64,000 bases of DNA from Collybiopsis luxurians FD-317 M1. Taxonomy: Eukaryota; Basidiomycota; Agaricomycetes; Agaricales; Omphalotaceae. The stretch is from positions 113,500 through 177,499 of the forward strand of contig KN834749.1 in the NCBI GenBank assembly GCA_000827265.1, written 5' to 3'. Of this stretch, positions 46,977 through 57,293 are shown piece by piece; position 1 is the first letter of the stretch; each line of letters begins with the position of its first letter. The notes below the pieces were generated by a model that saw only the letters and a list, made by a program, of their open reading frames with translations, had not been told where the DNA came from and made no database searches. Both the position numbers and the translations under genes were made by a program.

Positions 46977-48288
46977 CTTGCGCTTGGTGGCAAGGGCACA
47001 CCGACGAGCTCTTTAGTCCGCGCGAGATAGGCTTTTCGTCCCGGCTTCAGCCTGTTCAGAACGTCGTGAGATGCAAGGAAAGATGCAAGGAAGGATGTAA
47101 GGGGAAAAGTAAACAGGGCGAGATGCGCATGCCGTCAAATAGGAGGCATGTGGCGCCATCCGGACCCAGGCTCAAACTGTTGCTCTTCCACTACCATCTG
47201 CCTTTGACTCACACAAGTGATAATCATATACTTGCGTGGAGATCATATTGGCAATGGTAGAATCTATCTTACGTTAAAGCTCAAATCTAAATTTTTGACC
47301 GACATTGCAAGCAAGTCGTTTCATGTTCATAAACCTTGGGCGGCGAAAGAATCTTTTATCATATTCCACCCACGAAAAGCTCCTCCGTCAGGACCGACAG
47401 CTGGAGGCTTGAAATTGGGTATAGGTCTGTGCTCTTCGTCACGGTATGCGCTCGAGAGGAGGCACTTGGAGTCTTGAGGAGAAAGAGGTCACGAGAAGCG
47501 ATGTTGGTGTGAGTCTGTGAGGAAGTACCTCTTGCACGGTGAAACATCAAGTCTTATTAGTTGATTGGCTACCTTTCCGTATGGGGTTTCGCTTTACTTT
47601 ACGAATATGTTGCTTCCATTCCGACGTTCGTGCTAGATTTGCTCACTGCCTCAGCTGCGACCAGTCTCGTCAAGTCGAAACTTCGGAGCCATCGTTGACA
47701 TATCAGAATGACGATAGGACGACAAGATTATGTGGTTCTTTCTCTGGAATCCGAGCCGGATGATTCTCAATAAAAATCCCATAGAAGGTATCTTCGGATC
47801 CACTTGACCTTAAGAGTTCATCACGATATGCATGTAATACCGAACTCTTCGCATGCATCCTGGAGCCGGTCTCGTCAAGTTGAACCTGGTCAGAACCAGA
47901 GTAATGCTAGAATGTATATTCTACGCTAGCCGGAGCTTTCTGAATTCCGGGCCCAATAACTACAGAGCTTATTTATATTATCTTCCAAACCGGAGTCATC
48001 AAAATCGAAACTCTAGTGCTTCATTCGATCTAAAAGCCGTTGATGCCTTGGAAAATTCGCAATCCATTGCGGTAAGGCTCAGGGAAATAAAATAGAAGTG
48101 CTCGCTATCCGGAAATGTAGGTTGCAGACTGATTGAATCAAGTTCTTGCATTTCCGACGTTAAGCTGGGGCTTACGGTATTATGTCATTCCTTCTGCAGA
48201 CACTACGGTCATTTCTTAGCTTGGCAGCATGGAAGTATAAAGAAGTGGACAAAGAGCAGAGTTGACAGCGATTCGGACTGCGTCACAA
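46977..48288. other. Spacer with duplicated segments, upstream of copy 2
   Basis: Contains a short GATGCAAGGA-type tandem repeat at 47069-47100. It also has segments that recur near 50320-50730 (TTGCTTCCATTCCGACGTTC and GGTCTCGTCAAGTTGAA) and, just before copy 2, the shared promoter block (CGGTCATTT at 48206, TATAAA at 48236). No gene seen. Confidence 0.5.
48206..48242 (+). promoter_or_regulatory. Conserved promoter block with TATA box, copy 2
   Basis: A shortened version of the block seen at 40933 and 51159; it lacks a few bases between the CGG motif and the TATA box, and the box is TATAAA. Confidence 0.55.
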
Positions 48289-49245
48289 TGCTTCCTTCTT
48301 ACCTCAATCTTGCTGCTCTTTTCACCACTGCTTTCCAGCCGGAGAGGCATACAGTGACTTTCGATAACAAGTGAGTTGACATCGACCAGTCTTTTTGCAC
48401 GCCATGGTCTGAATGACTCTTGGAAGATGCGGTCGTGGTACAGTCCGTATTCGTACATTGACCTGAAACTACATAAATTGATGATCTCCAAACAGCCGTT
48501 GTTGAAGCAGAACGGTCGCATTCTCTCCCGTGGCGAGGCCTACACCTCTCAAGGTAAAGCATTTAACTTTTCTTTCCACGCGCCTCCGAATTTATGACTC
48601 CATTCTCAAAGGTCCTCTTAAAGCTGCTATTGCGTGAGTCGTTTGATTCTCATTTCACTTTTGGCGACTGACGGGCTTAGTTACCTCGACGTCGGTAAGA
48701 AAAATCTGACTCTTCTGGGTACATACCACAACTGATAGTGACTGACACAGGCTGTGGCGCAAATGGCGAGCGTTGCACCTTGATTGAAACCACTTTGGTC
48801 AACCCTACTTCGCCCGGATCTGGTTCGAGTACTGATATTAGTTTGATCCCTCCGTATGCTATTGCTTTGACACTTTCAAATATATGATGCTTAACTCTTA
48901 ATCGATCTTCTAGCCTCGCGTTCTCTGTCACCTCTGGATTTGGGTGAGGACTTCCCCGAGGCCCTGCTGTATAGAGCACAATTGACATGATCTTTTCTGT
49001 AGATATTACAACGGCTGCGACGGCGCCGGAGCTAATTGTATGTCTAGAACTGTACGACATCAACTTGTATCTTACTCCTTTCAGGTAAAAGCGCCGACTG
49101 TAAAACTGCTTTCCACAAGCCAGATGATACTCATGTCCAAGTTGCCTGCCAGACAAACAATGTACGTTATCCAACAGAATCCAACGTTCGGTGACTGACG
49201 ACGTTCACGTCGCAGGTGAATCTCGTCATTACTTTCTGTAATTAA
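48289..49245 (+). CDS. Small secreted Cys-rich protein, copy 2 (shortened signal peptide)
   Basis: The same ten-exon layout as copy 1, intact to the TAA. The mature part (HTVTFDNKCGRGTPLLKQNG, LDVGCGANGERCTLIETTLV, NPTSPGSGSSTDISLIPPLA, YYNGCDGAGANCKSADCKTA, NVNLVITFCN) keeps the eight cysteines. The leader is about four residues shorter than in copies 1 and 3: MLPSYLNLAALFTTAFQPER runs straight into HTVTF and lacks the VVAGVQAE end with its cleavage site. Secretion may therefore be impaired or cleavage changed. It is otherwise a normal-looking gene, 3.0 kb before copy 3. Confidence 0.8.
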
Positions 49246-51158
49246 CTTGCTGTACCAGCATCTGCGGCTGCTGTTGAGTGACTTGTACGCTTACGCTGTT
49301 GATAAATTGTTGTGATTATGCAATAAAACTACCTGAAGGCTCGATCTGCTGTGGACATGGGTTGAAATTTCTCATGGATGTTACTTATCTCAAAATCGCG
49401 CCTCAGAAGAAAGGTCCTAATACAGAAATGTCAAAGCAGGAGATATCGGGGCCTATACAGTAAAATCCGGAGTAGGGCAGAGAAAGCCGAACTTTTGTGC
49501 AGGAACGGCTAAAAAGGTCGTAAGTGACTTTAGAGCACGAACCGGGGAACATCCGGACCCTAACGCGACGGCGGCGGATAAAGGTCTGTTCAAGGGCAAT
49601 TGACAGATACGGAGCATATCGCCTGCTCCGTCAAGATGTTCTTGAAATCAAAATGAAAAGAACGGCTGTACATAGCGTGATCTTGAGGTGACTGATCTTA
49701 AGAAATGACTTCGAATGAGTGTCTTGGCTGAGGACAGAAACATTGGCTCAAGGGATCTTTGATACATACCGGTTGAATTTCTCGGCGTTGTAAGGAGAAA
49801 GGTGCATTAAGATGATCAAGGTCATCCTGGAAGTAATACTCTTCCGGGATAGATGTAAGGTAGGAGGTGTCCGAGTAGAGCCGAACGCCGCGGCCGCAGC
49901 GTTTCAGGTCTACAACGACCAGATTTTAAAAAAACGAAGTGGACCTAGTATTCATTCCTGCCGTCCGGGTCTCTGAGCAGCATTAAAGGAAAGAAGTTAT
50001 CATTCTTAATCCTCATAAGAAGGAATCCGTCAGTCTTGCACGCCGTCGTTAGGATATACTTAGGTATAACTGACTCGGAGCCTGTAGGTTGGTCACATTG
50101 GGAAGCTCGATGTTACACAGAGATTGAAAGCGGTACTGACTGCAACTGTCGTTATTGTCCGACAGATTCTGACCAGGAGCATTCACAACGATGACTTCGG
50201 GCGTCTAGACGCCAAGGCATCTGTCCGGCAGTCGCTTTGCAGACTTCTTCATGATGTAAGGATCCTGGTGTACTACTACTTCATGTGCGGTGAAATTCTC
50301 ATTAAGTTTGATAGCTGTCTTTCTGGATAGTGGTTCGCTTTTACTTCAGAAACATATTGCTTCCATTCCGACGTTCAGGCTGAATCTGCTCCCGCCTTTG
50401 TGGCACACCCTCCCGCTCATACTACTAATAGTGGAAGACTGCATCCGAAAAACTCTCGGATTTCGGAACACCGCCCACAAACTGGAGGTTTAGAACCTGA
50501 TCCAAACAGTTCTCAACGAAAGTGCCAGAGCTTAAATTTGCCATTGGAGTCAGTGTCGTAAATTTTCAATTTTATTATTATTTAGTTCAAAGCATATCGG
50601 AATGACGCTAGCACCACAACGCTATTTTTACGCTAGTTGGAATTCGAGTTTTCATCATGATTTGTAGGTTATACCGAATTACTCGCATGAGTCTTGGAGT
50701 CGGTCTCGTCAAGTTGAAACTCTGGTGCTGTATTCGTTTTCAATGCCGCAGTATGGACTTGCCTTTGCGGCAGGCTCGTTCGGCCCTTTGTGAATAGAAG
50801 CAGGCAGTGTCCGGAAGTCTTTCGACGCGAAAACACAACGAAACGACGCGCTGGAACCCGAGCCGGATTATTATTCCGTATGAAGGCGCTATCAGCTATT
50901 TTCAGAGTTCAGTTTTTTAATTTTATGTATGAAGGTTGAGTTGAAACACTGCCGCTCCGTCGTGGTTCGTCGTGGTTCAATGTCAGAGCTGTCGCTCCAG
51001 CTTCGTCGAGGGATCCACAAGAATCTAATCAGAATTGCTACTCAAAAGTGCGGGTACTGGTGGAGTTGTAAACCGACTGGATCAAGTTCTTGCATTCCAA
51101 TCCCCGAGTTCGGTATTATGATTGATTCTCCACTATAGTAACCTTTTTACAGACCCTG
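49246..51158. other. Repeat-bearing spacer between copies 2 and 3
   Basis: About 49400-49480 repeats the 3' flank of copies 1 and 3. 50310-50730 repeats parts of 47570-47900, and 51050-51158 repeats 48110-48200. The stretch 49500-50300 has no match I can see and no gene. Confidence 0.45.
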
Positions 51159-51200
51159 CGGTCACTTCCTAGTTTAGCGGTAGGGAAAATGGTATTAAAA
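51159..51200 (+). promoter_or_regulatory. Conserved promoter block with TATA-like box, copy 3
   Basis: CGGTCACTT through GGTATTAAAA, collinear with the block before copy 1; the box is TATTAAAA. Confidence 0.55.
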
Positions 51201-51269
51201 GGAGTTGAGTAGAGAGCAGGACAGACAGGCCTTTATAGACCTATTTCTGTCTTGTCCCACTGCATTACA

Positions 51270-52255
51270 ATGCTTTCTTTCTTCAATCTTGCTGCCCTTG
51301 TCACTGCCGCTGTTGTGGCTGGTGTTCAGGCTGAGACACACACAGTGACTTTCAACAACAAGTAAGTTAACGTTGACCTCTTTCCCGGCAACAACTTGAT
51401 CTAAATGACTGGTTTGAAGATGTGGTCGTGGTACTGTCCGTATTTGTCCGTTGACTATTTACTCAAACTCTAAAAATTGATGCTCTCCAAACAGCCTTTG
51501 TTAAAACAGAACGGTAACACGCTCTCTACTGGTCAACCGTACACTTCCAATGGTAAGGCATTGTTCCTTGCGTGTCTCGTTGCTTATATGAGTGAATTCT
51601 CTAGGTCCTCTTACGGCTGCTATTGCGTAAGTCGTCTTGGCCGTAATTTCACTTTTAACGACTGACGGGCTCGATTCCTCTTCAGCTACCTCGACGTTGG
51701 TGAGGAAAAATCGACCGACTCTCAATTACATACAATTACCTACTTTGATTGATACAGGCTGCGGCGCTAATGGCGAGCAATGCACGTTGGTCGAAACCAC
51801 TATAGTCAATCCTACTTCGCCAGGATCTGGGTCGAGTACTGATCTCAGTTTGATCCCTCCGTATGCTTTGCTTGGATGCTCTCAACTATGTGATGCTCAA
51901 CTCCATTATCTTGTAGCCATACCTTCTCCGTCACCTCTGGATTTTCGTGAGGACTCTCTCGACACCTTGCAATAGTTGGAACCGTCTTTGACTTGGCTCT
52001 TCATATATAGGTATCAGAACGGCTGCGATGGTCAAGGAGCTGTCTGTGTGTCTATTATACATTTGCCGATATTAACCTGTATCTCACTTCCTTCCAGGCT
52101 CAAGCGCCGACTGTACAACCGCTTTCCACAATCCAAATGATACTGGGGTCCAGGTTCCCTGCCAGGCAAACAATGTATGTTATCCCGCCAAATTTTATGT
52201 TCGCCAACTGAGGGTCATGCCTCAGGTAAACCTTGTTATCACTTTCTGTGGTTAA
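51270..52255 (+). CDS. Small secreted Cys-rich protein, copy 3
   Basis: Ten exons, with splice positions as in copies 1 and 2. Signal peptide MLSFFNLAALVTAAVVAGVQ (then AE), mature part HTVTFNNKCGRGTPLLKQNG, YLDVGCGANGEQCTLVETTI, PGSGSSTDLSLIPPHTFSVT, YQNGCDGQGAVCSSADCTTA and NVNLVITFCG. Eight cysteines are conserved. The first donor is GTAAGT, and that after GFS is GTGAGG, unlike the other copies in detail but at the same place. Copies 2 and 3 share more flanking DNA with each other than with copy 1, so they probably come from the later duplication. Confidence 0.85.
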
Positions 52256-52824
52256 ATCTCTGTTCCAATATCTACAACCGCTGCTGAATGACTCGGCTGA
52301 GTTTGTATATTATGTCTTTGATAAATTGTTGTGTTTGCAAAGAAACTACCTGCTGGCCCGATATGGAATAATCCCGAAAAAAAGTTACCTAATACAGAAA
52401 GATCAAAGCAAGAGATATCAAAGCCATGTTGATCCAAAAAAAAATTTCGTTCGATACTTTTCGCAATCAGCCCTCGCGATTAGTAAGTTGTGGGTTCCAA
52501 CCGTTGGCACTACCCCTTGAATGGAAGCGAGAATGCATTGGACAAAACCCTATCGGAAGATAGTATAATGAAAAAGCAAACGGAACGAGCTGCGCACACC
52601 AAATACGAGGCATGTGGTTAGGCTCTACCAAAGACGACTTGCTTATAAATGCAACTGAACCTGAATGCTTGCGCGTATGTTACATGCATGTATGTAAGTC
52701 TAGATACTGCAAACGCGGAACACAATGTCCGAAATTGCCACCGCGAAGCCCAAATTGTACTTAGGTATTATAAGATAGATAGCGCGAATAAGTCTGATTC
52801 TTTTTTTCTTCCTGCACACCACTG
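52256..52824. other. Convergent intergenic region
   Basis: Begins with the duplicated 3' flank (about 52375-52440, GAAAGATCAAAGCAAGAGAT). No gene seen. Confidence 0.5.
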
Positions 52825-55360
52825 CTATAGCGACCAGACTTTGACCGTAGCATCGCGTGCGCCAGTAACCAGATAGCGATCCATGTATCGCAATCTCTCT
52901 ACAGGACTCATGTGACCATTGGTCAACAGCGTTGAATGTTGCATACTAGTGCGGTTATAGATCTACGAAGATACTGAGCATCTGCGTCACTAAGAGCACT
53001 GTTAAATACATACCTTGATCCCATTCTCGCCTGTTGCCGCGACGACTTTGCGAGTGTCGAATTGCAATGCAGTCACCGGGTGGTCATATTTGAGAGTCTC
53101 AAACACTCCTCCCGTGCGAACATCCCAAATTCGAATAGTCTTATCCAAACTTCCACTCGCAATGTGGATTTCGTCGAACTGAAGGCAAGTGACAGGTCCA
53201 GAATGGCCGAGTAGGGTACGGTGGGATTGTCCAGTACGCACTGGAAGAACATTTAGAGCAAACAACACAAGGATTGGCCAAATACTTACTGTCCCACATT
53301 CGTACAGCACCATCGCCACTACCGCTGACAAGGCCGTAACCCCAGAACTGAACACCGCCGACAAAGTCTTCGTACATATCCCAGCTACCATCTCCACGAG
53401 GAGGCATCGGGACAGCAAAGGTACCGACAGAAGCTGCCGCTCCGGCGAAGAGATTATTTGGCATTGAAGAGTTTGAGCCAAGAAGTGGAGGCGGTGGGTG
53501 TGCTATTGCCCATAGAATATCCATGGTCATGACACACTGTCCGGTTGTTAAATCCCATTGCCTCAGCGTTTTATCTGACGCTCCGGTGACCTGGAAAAAA
53601 TTTGAGTATTGAAAATAGATCTGAACGGAAACAACGTACAAGGCAACTATCCTCGAAGAACAAGGTCGTTACTGCCTTTGTGTGTCCTTCAAGCACACGA
53701 AGGCACGCCGGATCATCTTTACCCTCCTTTTCGCCTCCATTTCTGATCCCATTAGTCTCTTCTCCATCCTCTTCTTCCGCCACATCACTCAAATTAACCA
53801 TCTCACCCTCGTCTCCCCATCCATCGCTCCCGTCCATATCCACGCGTCTCAAATCCCATAGCCTGACAGAAGAGTCTTCGCTACCGGTCACGCATACGGT
53901 ATCCTCGACTTGAATACATTTGATGGTGCCGGTATGTCCCCGTAAACGACCCAATTCCGTTCCGGAGAAAAGATCCCACACGATGGGTTGGGAGTCCTCT
54001 GAGGAGGCACTGACGAGCGTACCATATGGCTCTGAGAAATCGAGAGCGTTAAGGGGTGCCGTGTGACCATCAAGAGTCTGGGAGACAGTCAGAAAGCTGA
54101 ATTCGGTTAGAGTTGAGCGCATACCATGAATGCCACACCCGGAGGTAACTCGTCATGCTCGGAAGGTAAGAAAGCAGGACCTAACGATCATTGAGACGAT
54201 GATGAAGACTATCAAGTGGACAACATACCTTTGCGCCGTCTTGAGCTTTGCGGTAATTGGAAAGATTGAGAGGGTCGATTTGAACTCGTTTGTTCAAATT
54301 CTAAACGTTCCTTGACGCCTTCTACTATGGAGTAGGGTTAGATAGAGTTAGTGAACCCGGAGAACGAGACTAACACTCGTCATCAAGTTCTAGCTCATCT
54401 TCCTGGAGCTTGACAAGGTCTTGCTCAAGTTTAGCTCGTATATCGTCCAAAGCTTCGATTTTGCGGGTGATCTCCAGGATTTCATTATTGAGGAGGCTCT
54501 ATACAGCGATAAGTTCCAGCAGTAGGACGAGAGCTCAATACGTACTCTCTTGACATGGATATTTTCCTTGTCACGCAAAATCTCTTTCCTCTGGCGCGTG
54601 AGCTCGTCCTTGCCAAGCATCTTGGTCGCACTCAAACTTTCTCTTCCTTTCTTCTTTCCCTTCCTGAGTGTCGCACCTAATCTCGGCACAAGCACCACAT
54701 CATCTTCGCTAGCTACACTTTGCCCTTCATGCTCATCATCATCCATAAGCATACCTCTAGCACTCATTCCAAGCTTCCTGAGTCCGATATGCGGCGCATC
54801 GACGCTCCGCATCTGCCTTCTTCGTGATCTACTTTGTTCCGCACTGGGAATCGTCGCGTTAAATCCCCGGAGTAAACTGACATTCTGCGCGACTCCGTCC
54901 GGTTCCGGTACCTCGACGTTCAACAGCTGCTCTGTTGCCTCTACGATTTCCAAGTCGCGTGAAGTTATCCTTCGGGATCCCATGCCCAGTCTAAGAGGTG
55001 CGCGACCGAGGGTAGCAAAATCCATGCGTGAACGGGACATTGAGCCATGGCCAATGCTCTGTCTGGGTTTGGAAGACGCTGCTGATGCGGCGTTCATCAT
55101 CTTTGGCGTCATTATGACTGGGGCCACTGCGGGAGCGTCAGCTATGATAGTACCAGTAAAGGAATTTGGCCCTAAAAATTACACGCACAGTCTGATAAAA
55201 TATTTGTAGAGTCATTTTTTCTGTGTGTGAAAGGCGCCATGAAAGCCTTTTGCATAAGCTGAATTTTGCTTGGGCCTGCCAGGGAGGTATTAATAGGATC
55301 GAGGGCGTTCCGACCGTTGCGGTTTGGTTCATCCTTGGATGAGCCAGTGTCTGAAGGCAT
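52825..55360 (-). CDS. MDV1: Mitochondrial fission adaptor Mdv1-like WD40 protein
   Basis: A multi-exon gene. Exon 1 (55189-55360) starts MPSDTGSSKDEPNRNGRNAL and spans QLMQKAFMAPFTHRK; exon 2 is 54546-55141. A coiled coil (LTRQRKEILRDKENIHVKR, then SLLNNEILEITRKIEALDDI) leads to seven WD repeats, such as TLDGHTAPLNALDFSEPYGT, GRLRGHTGTIKCIQVED, VLEGHTKAVTTLFFEDSCLV, TLLGHSGPVTCLQFDEIHIA and the last DATVKVWSL. Mdv1/Caf4 links Fis1 on the outer mitochondrial membrane to dynamin Dnm1. An acidic insert (residues DMDGSDGWGDEGEM) splits one blade. The longer open frame in exon 2 begins with GTG, so the upstream ATG exon is needed. Other WD40 scaffolds are possible, but the coil-plus-seven-blade layout fits Mdv1. 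Confidence 0.85.
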
Positions 55361-55484
55361 AAAAGGATGGGGATGAGAATTCAAGTGGATGTTGAAGACA
55401 AGGCGCTCATTCTCACGTGCCACAAAAAGGCAATCTATAGTCTATACTGTATACATTATTTGTACAGCGAACAACTACATAGCA

Positions 55485-56279
55485 TCAGGACCCGGAAGTC
55501 CCAAAATCCAGAACTAGGCCAACACCAAACCGGCGAAGATCATATTCTCGTCGGAAGAGGGGAAGTGGTCGGTCCAGGATAGGCATCGAATGGTCGGCAT
55601 TCGGCACCGCTGGAAGGATGGCAGGCTGACGCCGTGACTTGAGCAAGGACCAGATGCCTTTAGCTATAGAGGATCGAGTGGTTGGGGTTTGGATTGGCAA
55701 TTCTACATCTGCGTGTGACTGCGCGTCGGTGTCAGTCTTCCGGCTCTCAGATTCCTTCTTAATTCCTTCTTGACGTTCGAGGCTATCTCTGAGCCTCAGC
55801 ACGCTTACCATTTCCCATTGGGTGGTGTTGAAAGGTTCAAAGAAGCCTGCAGTCGAAAGATCACACCAGCAACGGTCAGAAGGCTGAATGACAGCAGGTA
55901 GTGGCTTGGAATAGGAAGGAGAAAGGGTCGCCTTTAAGGCGTCGCTGAAGGTTATGATGTTTTCAGCCCAAGGTTGTGAAAGTGATGCATCCAAAGGAAT
56001 TGGGGACCAGTAACACGTGGACACAAACAATGTAGCGAGGAGAATAATGCAGTAAAAGCTATCGAGGTAAAATCAGCGTCAAGATTGCAAAGGAATTGAT
56101 ATATGCTTCCTACCAAGGTTTAGCGTGTATTGTGAGGGTAAAAAGGAATAAAGTGAGGAAAATTGGGGAGCAAGTGGGCAGCGGTAAAAGCAGCAAAGGA
56201 AGAAACCATCTTGTACACCTAATATGAAGAGTTGAATGAGAATAAGAAAGTGAATGGACCAGAAATGTACTCACCACAT
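55485..56279 (-). CDS. Membrane protein of unknown function with two N-terminal TM segments
   Basis: Three exons (56275-56279, 56114-56218, 55485-56058) encode 227 residues. Exon 1 holds only ATGTG. Exon 2 gives MWCTRWFLPLLLLPLPTCSP, then IFLTLFLFTLTIHAKP, a first TM segment. The start of exon 3 (CFYCIILLATLFVSTCYW) gives a second. A soluble part follows with CWCDLSTAGFFEPFNTTQWE, a Lys/Glu/Ser-rich stretch and FRREYDLRRFGVGLVLDFGT. I do not recognise the family. The reading frame in exon 2 was chosen because it is the only one without a stop that joins the other exons in phase. The start lies 114 bp from that of SBA1, head-to-head. Confidence 0.6.
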
Positions 56280-56393
56280 TGAGGTCGGTATGAAAGAGGT
56301 ATTAGTCAGCAATTTCCAGATTCTTCCAGAAAATTCAGCCTCCGCCCCCGCGCGTCAATTCCATTCCATTTCTTCTCTTCAACCATCCCAACC

Positions 56394-57293
56394 ATGTCCC
56401 TTCATCCCGAAATTCTCTGGGCCCAGCGTAGCTCAACAACTGCTCCAGAAAAAGTACGCGTTTCTCTCTTTTTCCGATGTCCCAGCGATGTATCTGACGC
56501 GTCCTTAGAATGTCGTCTACCTCACCATCAACCTTCCTGACATCCAGGAATCCACCCTCAAATTCGGTCTCAGTGAGACCACTATTACATTCAGTGCCAA
56601 AGCCGGAGAGTATGTTCTTTGTCTTTCTTTCGCTTCCTTTTCTTTTTTGATCGATGCACCATATCCAGTGCTTCCAAAGGCTTAGTAGAAAAAGACTATT
56701 CCTTCGAAATTGAATTCTTTAAGGAAATCAACGCTACTGTACGTCTTTTAATCCCTCCAAAATCCGATTCAATCAAACTGTGGTGTTCCTAGGAATCCAC
56801 CAAGCGTCTTAGCTCCCGTTCTCTATACCTCATCTTGCGCAAAAAAGATTTGGAGCAAGACTACTGGCCTCGTCTCACCAAAGAAAAGGTCAAGAACTCG
56901 TTCATCAAGACTGATTTTAGCAAATGGGTGGACGAAGACGAGCAAGACGGCGAGGCAGTGGCGGAAGAGGATGATATGATGGGTATGGGAGGTATGGGAG
57001 GCATGGGGGGAATGGGAGGTATGCCTGGTATGGGAGGTATGCCTGGTATGGGAGGAATGCCTGGTATGGGAGGTATGGGAGGTATGCCCGGTATGGAGGA
57101 CATTGACTTTGAAAAGGCAAGCAGTATTCTTATCCTGGTTGTCCATCATCTAACCTTATTTTTTTTTTCACAGATGATGGCTTCGATGGGAGGAGCAGGA
57201 GGCGCAGGTCCTTCAGGTGCCGGCGGTGATGATGAAGACGATTCTGATGACGATGGCCCGCCACCATTGGAGAGCGCCGAGCCATCCACGTAG
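56394..57293 (+). CDS. SBA1: Hsp90 co-chaperone p23/Sba1
   Basis: Five exons (56394-56453, 56509-56609, 56669-56738, 56793-57116, 57174-57293) encode 224 residues. The CS domain reads MSLHPEILWAQRSSTTAPEK, NVVYLTINLPDIQESTLKFG, ASKGLVEKDYSFEIEFF, and STKRLSSRSLYLILRKKD, with the p23 hallmark EQDYWPRLTKEK and FSKWVDEDEQ. A Met/Gly repeat (MGGMGGM and MPGMGGM units) and an acidic tail follow. p23 stabilises the closed ATP state of Hsp90. The last intron (57117-57173) has a GC donor and is 57 nt long without an in-frame stop, so it could be retained, adding a 19-residue hydrophobic stretch. Confidence 0.94.
56985..57100 (+). repeat. GGTATGGGA-type coding minisatellite in SBA1
   Basis: Repeats of 9-15 bases (GGTATGGGA, GGTATGCCT) encode the GGM/PGM run of Sba1. 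Short direct repeats of this kind tend to vary in length between strains. Confidence 0.8.

Noticed and set aside
47066..47260. A Lys/Cys-rich plus ORF starting near the GATGCAAGGA repeats.
   Set aside because: The protein is only a translation of the short tandem repeat, without further support.
56861..57120. Two Pro/Ile/Tyr-rich minus ORFs opposite the SBA1 repeat.
   Set aside because: They are mirror readings of the Met/Gly coding repeat.
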